Source: Limonium bicolor (Eukaryota; Streptophyta; Magnoliopsida; Caryophyllales; Plumbaginaceae). From it: DNA of 64,000 nucleotides. Shown piece by piece: positions 58,654 through 64,000 of the stretch (the stretch's first letter is position 1; every line of letters starts with the position of its first letter). The DNA is taken from assembly GCA_023374045.1 (NCBI GenBank), contig CM041776.1, forward strand, positions 279,619,999 through 279,683,998. The letters are read 5' to 3'. Made by a program: the position numbers and the translations under genes. Under the pieces are notes generated by a model that ran no database searches, was not told the DNA's origin, and worked only from the letters and a program-made list of their open reading frames with translations.

Positions 58654-60123
58654 CTGGGCCGGACTTAGAACCGGTCTCATCTCTGTCGATAATGTGTAAG
58701 GCAGGATGCCTCTAGGGTGCGCCCTTCTGAGGACCTCGGGATCCCTGTCCCTGCGGCGCCTGCTGGGTTGGTGCATCGCCAGATGCAACCTCCTTGCCTT
58801 CCCTCTGCTTATAGCTCTGGAAGTTTCCTCTTGGTTTGGCATTCTCTGGGCAAAAGTTGGCTCGGTGTCCGGGCTTCCAACAGTTGTAGCACCAGATTTC
58901 TCTCCCTTGGCAATCTAGGCCGGGATGGTCTTGGTTGCACTTCCTACACACATATGCACGACTATCTGAGTAGGTCATGGTGAAACCGGAGCCAGAACCT
59001 AATAAGGTTTAGAGAGTTAGCACATTTGTGCGGAAATACTAGATATGGTACTTATACAAATACGAATTAGGAATAGAAGTTTACCCTTAGGTGGGTGTGA
59101 TCTCAGTGGCTTCGCAGCCACCGGTGCAGAAGAACCAAGTTGAAGAAGCTCAACTGGTTTGCCCTTCTCCTGGGCACTGCTCTCACTGGGGAAGTTCTTT
59201 TGGGTTTGCTGAAAGAATTTCCCCTTCTCCTTTTTCCAGCTCTTACCCTGGTTCTGCTCCTCGGCATTGGTATTCTTGTTGTTGGCCTTGCGCTTAAGCG
59301 CGGTTTCTTCATCCCGTAATTTGCAAGTGATCTCAACGCGAGATGCCGCGTGATAACACTCCTGAAGTTTCAGGTATTAGCCGGGATTCTTATTTAGAAA
59401 GAAGATAAGGTAATGACTTAAGGAATTTACAATGGTACTAAGGGTTAAACCGATATTTACCTGAAGAGAGGTAATCTGGTGTAGCCCATACCGTACCGAA
59501 GGCGATGGCTCAGACCGCCACAGAAGCGATCGACCAACACCTGGCCGGTATACCCAAGGTCGGGTAGTAGACGAAGAAGAGAGGTGAAGGTACGGTAGTA
59601 CTCATCGACAGACATCTTCTCTGTCATTCTCAAGGCACCCAGCTCAAGTCTTTTTCTTGTCTTGACGTGTTCAGGGTAGTATTTGGATCGGAGGAGAGAT
59701 GTGAAGGATTCCCAGTCAAAGGTGGGGTCATCAACATGATCGTTCTTGATTAGTTTCCACCAATCCATGGCTGTATCCTTAAGGTAGTAGGCGGCTAATC
59801 TCACTCGAACTCCAGCAGGACATTCGAGAGTCTCAAATGCAGTCTACATTTCGGAGATGTAGGCTTCAAGCTTAGCAGGGTCGCTCTCGCCTCTAAATCA
59901 CAGAGGTCAGAGATCTGCGATATCTTTTACCCAGTTTACTTCTCTGGGTGGAGGGGCGGGATTGGTCCCATTTGGTTCTGTTGGTTCTGTTGGGTTTGCT
60001 GCATAGCAGTGATTACTTGCGGTAGCATCTGTGCTACCGTGGCGGCGACGATCTCAGCTATCATCTGCGCGCCAGGTTATTCAGAGGCTTCGCCTCTAGC
60101 TCGGCCTCGGCCTTGTCCTGACA
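58654..60123 (-). pseudogene. Gypsy-4 gag with two apparent short introns
   Basis: It starts MSGQGRGRARGEASE at about 60123 on the minus strand, followed by a Q-rich stretch. The gag core follows (FRGESDPAKLEAYISEM, ETLECPAGVRVRLAAYYLKDTAMDWW, FTSLLRSKYYPEH, MSVDEYYRTFTSLLRLLPD). At 59461 a CAG|GTAAAT donor and at 59361 a TTCAG|GAG acceptor bound a 99 bp intron; the next exon (ECYHAASRVEI..) is K/Q-rich. A second intron, 58999-59084, joins HPPKG to SGSGFTMTYSD in phase. Exon 3 has CRKCNQDHPGLDC and a CCHC knuckle (CYNCWKPGHRANFC). In-frame stops lie at about 59935 and 59848 and at 58712, with a frameshift near 59480. Gag packages element RNA. Confidence 0.82.
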
Positions 60124-60340
60124 TCTGAACATTTAGCATTTACATTAGGCTTCGCACATGTGACATTGTGACATGTGTTATGTGACCCATTGGTCTTGAA
60201 ATTTAAGCAAGGTATCGTTCCTAAGAACGTCAAGGGTATCTGTTGTTAACAACGGTAATTCCTAGTTAGGTTTCTAAGTATCCGTCTTAAGACGGTTGAA
60301 ATCCTAACTCGGTAATCCCTATGCTCGGTAATCTTAGGTC

Positions 60341-60364
60341 ATCAGAGCGTAACTACGCTCTGAT
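60341..60364 (-). other. Perfect inverted repeat overlapping the gypsy-4 primer-binding site
   Basis: ATCAGAGCGTA and TACGCTCTGAT are separated by two bases. The right arm is part of the primer-binding site, so the site could pair with its own downstream copy in the RNA. Confidence 0.8.
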
Positions 60365-60368
60365 ACCA
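60357..60368 (-). other. Gypsy-4 primer-binding site (tRNA-iMet)
   Basis: The minus strand reads TGGTATCAGAGC shortly after the 5' LTR end at 60374. Confidence 0.9.
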
Positions 60369-60373
60369 CTTTT

Positions 60374-61475
60374 TGTAACACCCCTACGGCTAATCCTATA
60401 CTTACCGTCTAATCGTCCTGATAATCCTACTACGTCGCAGCGGAAATACTACTACTACGGCGGGGGGTACAACGCCGCTAACCGCCCATACGGCTAGCAA
60501 GGTTTACACTACCTACAGTCACGGTCTGATGCCTAAGTATACCGAGCTACTACATTGCATACCAAATACCGAATACAAAAGATCATATGCTTACATTGCT
60601 GGATTACCGAGTATCAAAAGCATATTTAGTTACATCCCTTTTAAGTCCACCAAAAGTAATGAGTTGCTACAAGCTACTCATCTATACCAATTCACCATCT
60701 TTTCATTATCCAAAAAGGTGTACCCCATGGTACACCGGATAACAAAAACCTACAGCCGTGTACTACTTAGTACACCATTCAATTCATCATTACACAAAAA
60801 GAAATCAAACTAAATCTCTTCATGGTATTCACCCTTCTCGAGGACCTGCATGTAGTAAAAACATCACCCCAAGGGGCTCAACAAAAGCTGTGCATAAACT
60901 TCGCATATACCGCGTGGTAACTAGGGTACGCTGACTATTTAAGGTCGATTGTACATGCGGTTTGTTAATTTCATACATACATGCTTTGCATTCAACATAC
61001 AATCATATACAATTCAATATACAATCCAAGATAGCAGTACGATAGCACACACAATACTTACCTTCACAAGGGTTAGCCAAATTACGCATCCGGGTTAATC
61101 GGAATGCTTTTTACTCTTTTACTCATTACACATTACTTACTCTTACTTTACTTACTTACTTTTTCATACTTGTTTACTCATTCTTACTTACTTACTTTTA
61201 CTCATGTTAAGTCGGTATGACCTCTGGCCCGAGGACTACTCCGTCCCACCACCGGGATTTACTTGACTCACCAATCCAGGATGCTACCCATTTAAGGGGT
61301 ATGGGCCGTGGACCAGTTTAAGAGTCAGGAATTGGAGCCAACCTCTTGTGACTCTGCATCCTCACGCGTGGCCGAAACTATATCGGACTTCTACTCATTC
61401 CAATTTAATTACCAATTTAAGTTAGATTGGTTAGCTTGTTAGGAATCAGTTAGAAGTCTAATCACAATCACATTC
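60374..61475 (-). repeat. Gypsy-4 5' LTR, 3' part
   Basis: Plus-strand TGTAACACCCCTACGG to CAATCACATTC, homologous to 40314-41410 with few substitutions and small indels. It is broken at 61475 by the next LTR element; the remainder lies beyond the window. Confidence 0.92.
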
Positions 61476-64000
61476 TGAAATACCCCAAACTAATAAAGTA
61501 TGGATTAAATATTTAATCACGTTGATTAAGGCCTAAACATGCCTTAAAAGTTAACTGAGAACAACAGTGGTCAACACAAAACAAAGTATTGCACCCTTTG
61601 ACTGTTTAGGGTAAATAAATACCCAAATGAACTCCTTAGGACATAAAATTTGTCCTAAGCTTATTAACACATTACTAAACATATTACAATTGTTGGACAA
61701 CACTCCAACACAATGAACAAGTACTTCCATGCTTTAAGGTCAAGTAGGGCAAAAATGTGCTCTAAGAATACCTTAAAGGTCTAATGACCTCTAAATGTTA
61801 TAAAATTGGATTCCATGATCAAATATCATGTAAGGAACACAACAAAACTGTTCTCAAAGAAAACAGAGCTCAGAAACACCCTGCGACTCAAAATGTGCAC
61901 TAAAATTCCTTAAAGCACGTTTTTTGTGTATGAGCTCTAAGATAATGACTTTTGTCACTGTAAAGACTATAATAAGTTCTTTATAACATTAATGTGACAT
62001 GATAGACTATATTATAAAGTCTAAATCAAAGTTTAAAAATCAAAATCAAAATATGCCATTTAGGTATGAATAGTAACCCAAATAATGCATTTTTGGACAA
62101 ATTGACCAAGTTTGGTCAATGGTCAATTAATTGACCCATTTGACCATATGGCTGTCGGCTGGCAAGGAGGTGGGAAGACAGCTCACACATCATTGATTTC
62201 CAATTAATTACCTAATACCAATTTAGCTAGTAAAAGTTACTTTTCTTACTTTTTCAATTATTTTAGCCATTCCAATCATTCCCTTGCTTCTTGTCCCATT
62301 CCAGCCAATCCATAACCCCTTCCAAACTCTCTCAAGCTTTGTTCTTGAGCATGGAAGACAGATATAACTCTTAAGCTTCTAAGGTAATGTTTTAAGGCTT
62401 ATTTTAGCTCTTTTTCTTCATCTCTTCATTACCTACACTTAGATCTCGTGGCTCATCACTTCCTATGGCTCATTCTCAGTGTTTTAAGGTTAGAACAGCA
62501 TCCAAAATCGGCTGAAGCAAGTTAAGAGACCAAAGTCTCCAAAATTTGCATTTTAAGGTAAAAACATACCTTAAGCTTCTCCACTCTCCATCCGGTTTTT
62601 CTTCCTTTGATTTTTGAGTTTATACACTCATAATATTCATTTTTACATGTTCAATCAGTTGGTTAGCCATTTGGAGCAAGGGTGGCCGAGATCCAAAGGA
62701 AATACTCTTCTTTAAGGCATTTTGCCAAGGTAAAACCTATTACCACAGCAGCTTGTTGTTGTCTAGCTATTTCCTATGTCTATATGATGAATTTAACACC
62801 TTGTGGTGTGTTTAAATCAGGCCGAATTCCTCTTGAAGTTCCCTTGCATTTTTAAGGTGATTTTTGCCTTAAATCTTACATTAATTGTTCCTTATGGTTA
62901 AACTCAAGCTTGGAGTATAACCATATCTTGTTTTGGTGTATTAAACATGTCTAAATGATGTGGTGAATTTTCCTTCAAGTGGCCGAGTTCATACAAGGAG
63001 AAATCAAGGTATAAACACCTTAAAACTATGATTTTATGATTTCTTAGCATATATAAATTATGCCGAGAGTGGAGTTTAACATATGGGTTATATTAACCTA
63101 GAAATGGAAAAAAATGACTAAGATAAATTAAGCTAGTCATTTAAGTGATTTAATTAACATAATGGTCAAATTATGACATTATGTGGAAAATAATTAAACT
63201 AAAGTGAGGCCGTGAGTTTATACTATATTTTGAGACATTTAAAGTGTAATTTATTTTGCAAGTTCAAGGTTTAATAAGGCCATGTCATTAGGCCATTTAA
63301 TTTAAGTTTATAAGCTTATTTGGTTAGATTTATGCTTATATATTAAGTTGGGGCCAAACCGTAATTACTGGAAAATAAAAGCCGTGGGCTTAATTTAGAA
63401 TAATTAGGGTTTTTAAATGAATTTAATAAAAATTATAACATTTTATAAAGTTTTGTGTCAAAATTGTAAAAATAGAAAAGTATGGGGGAATTGGTAATTA
63501 CCGAAAGTTTGGGTCCCATTTGGTATTAGAAGTCAAAGTTGACTATATAGGAGACTTTGACCAAGTTTGGAGGATTTAAGAAATTAAAATACCTTATATT
63601 AAGATAGTTATTAAATTGTAAAAGATTTATAAGAGATGGGGTTATATTGTGATTTCCGAAAACTTGGGGTACTAAATAGAATTTAGAACAGTCCTTAAGT
63701 TATTAGGAATTTTTAGAAGTTTATTTGGTTAAGTTTGGAGTCTATATGAATTATATAAGTATAATATATGATATTTTATAACATTGTTACAAATAGGCAA
63801 CAAATGGGTAAAAACCGAGATTTATAGAAAATATAAGGTTAGGAATGATATTTATAACCTTGTGGTATAGTTTGGTAATTTTTGGAGTTATATAAAGGTT
63901 TTATCAAGATATATGTATAATATAGTTTTAATGGAACTAGAAAACTATGTATTATAAATTGGGAAGGTTTGGAATATACAAAGTTTGGTGGTGGGAATTT
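61476..64000 (+). mobile_element. Start of another LTR element (gypsy-5) inserted in the gypsy-4 5' LTR
   Basis: Begins TGAAATACCCCAAAC exactly where homology to the gypsy-4 LTR stops. The ends match the family of LTRs seen at 17643 and 26204. All 2.5 kb to the window edge are AT-rich and non-coding, as expected for a long LTR 5' half. The far end and target duplication are outside the window. Confidence 0.75.

Larger units (their letters stand above)
40314..64000 (-). mobile_element. Gypsy-4: minus-strand chromovirus carrying an AlkB segment, interrupted by a CACTA element
   Basis: Minus-strand order: 5' LTR (from 60374, disrupted at 61475), primer-binding site, gag, AlkB segment, protease, RT, RNase H, integrase, chromodomain (split by 44802-54507) and 3' LTR (40314-44126). 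The first 1.1 kb of the 5' LTR match the 3' LTR with few differences (about 97 % by eye). The 5' LTR continues past the window, so the right end and its target duplication are not seen. The polyprotein has several frameshifts and stops, so this copy is not autonomous. Confidence 0.88.

Overview
The window is nuclear DNA of a flowering plant, probably a eudicot. It is gene-poor and built almost entirely of transposable elements nested inside one another. The signs are plant Ty1/copia and Ty3/gypsy polyproteins, tRNA-iMet primer-binding sites, a CACTA (En/Spm) DNA transposon, foldback MITEs and one broken pectin methylesterase gene with plant-type introns. I see no rRNA, no functional tRNA gene, no CRISPR array and no bacterial-style operon.

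Region 1 (1-35565) is one old plus-strand copia element (copia-1) that was invaded repeatedly. A chromovirus-type gypsy element (gypsy-1, 197-15864, TSD GTTCT) split its integrase. The 3' LTR of gypsy-1 was split in turn by a 6.7 kb LTR-like unit (9022-15739, TSD ATAAG), which itself carries a foldback MITE. Further right, a minus-strand copia element (copia-2, 17028-35241, TSD GTTGG) sits in the polymerase region of copia-1. Its RNase H was split by a long LTR unit (17643-31801, TSD AAAAT), and that unit holds two more solo LTRs: 20183-23965 (TSD TACAA) and 26204-30550 (TSD ACCAA). All these boundaries come from matching TG..CA ends, duplicated target sites and coding sequence that resumes on the far side.

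Region 2 (35566-40313) is the only stretch resembling host genic DNA. A four-exon pectin methylesterase gene lies on the minus strand. Exon 1 carries two single-base deletions, and intron 1 carries a 411 bp foldback MITE with TSD AATTA. A second MITE-like unit (38416-38794) lies upstream, followed by AT-rich DNA.

Region 3 (40314-64000) is a minus-strand chromovirus (gypsy-4) with about 3.8 kb LTRs. A complete 9.7 kb CACTA element (44802-54507, TSD ATG) cut off its chromodomain, and another LTR element (61476 to the window end) interrupts its 5' LTR. The CACTA element has a frameshifted TNP2-type transposase and, downstream, an apparently intact 11-exon gene of 840 codons. That gene combines a plant transposon-associated region with a C48 (ULP1/SUMO-type) cysteine protease.

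The most unusual item is in gypsy-4. Between gag and protease lies a segment (about 57768-58420) encoding an almost complete AlkB-type 2-oxoglutarate/Fe(II) dioxygenase domain, with its HxD, distal His and RLNLTFR signatures. It lies in a 1027 bp stretch flanked by GT and AG. Removing that stretch would join gag to protease in frame, and two further short GT-AG introns are visible in gag. The mid-LTR regions of several elements also carry arrays of GC-rich hairpins. All percentages and distances here are hand estimates; no alignment or database search was run.
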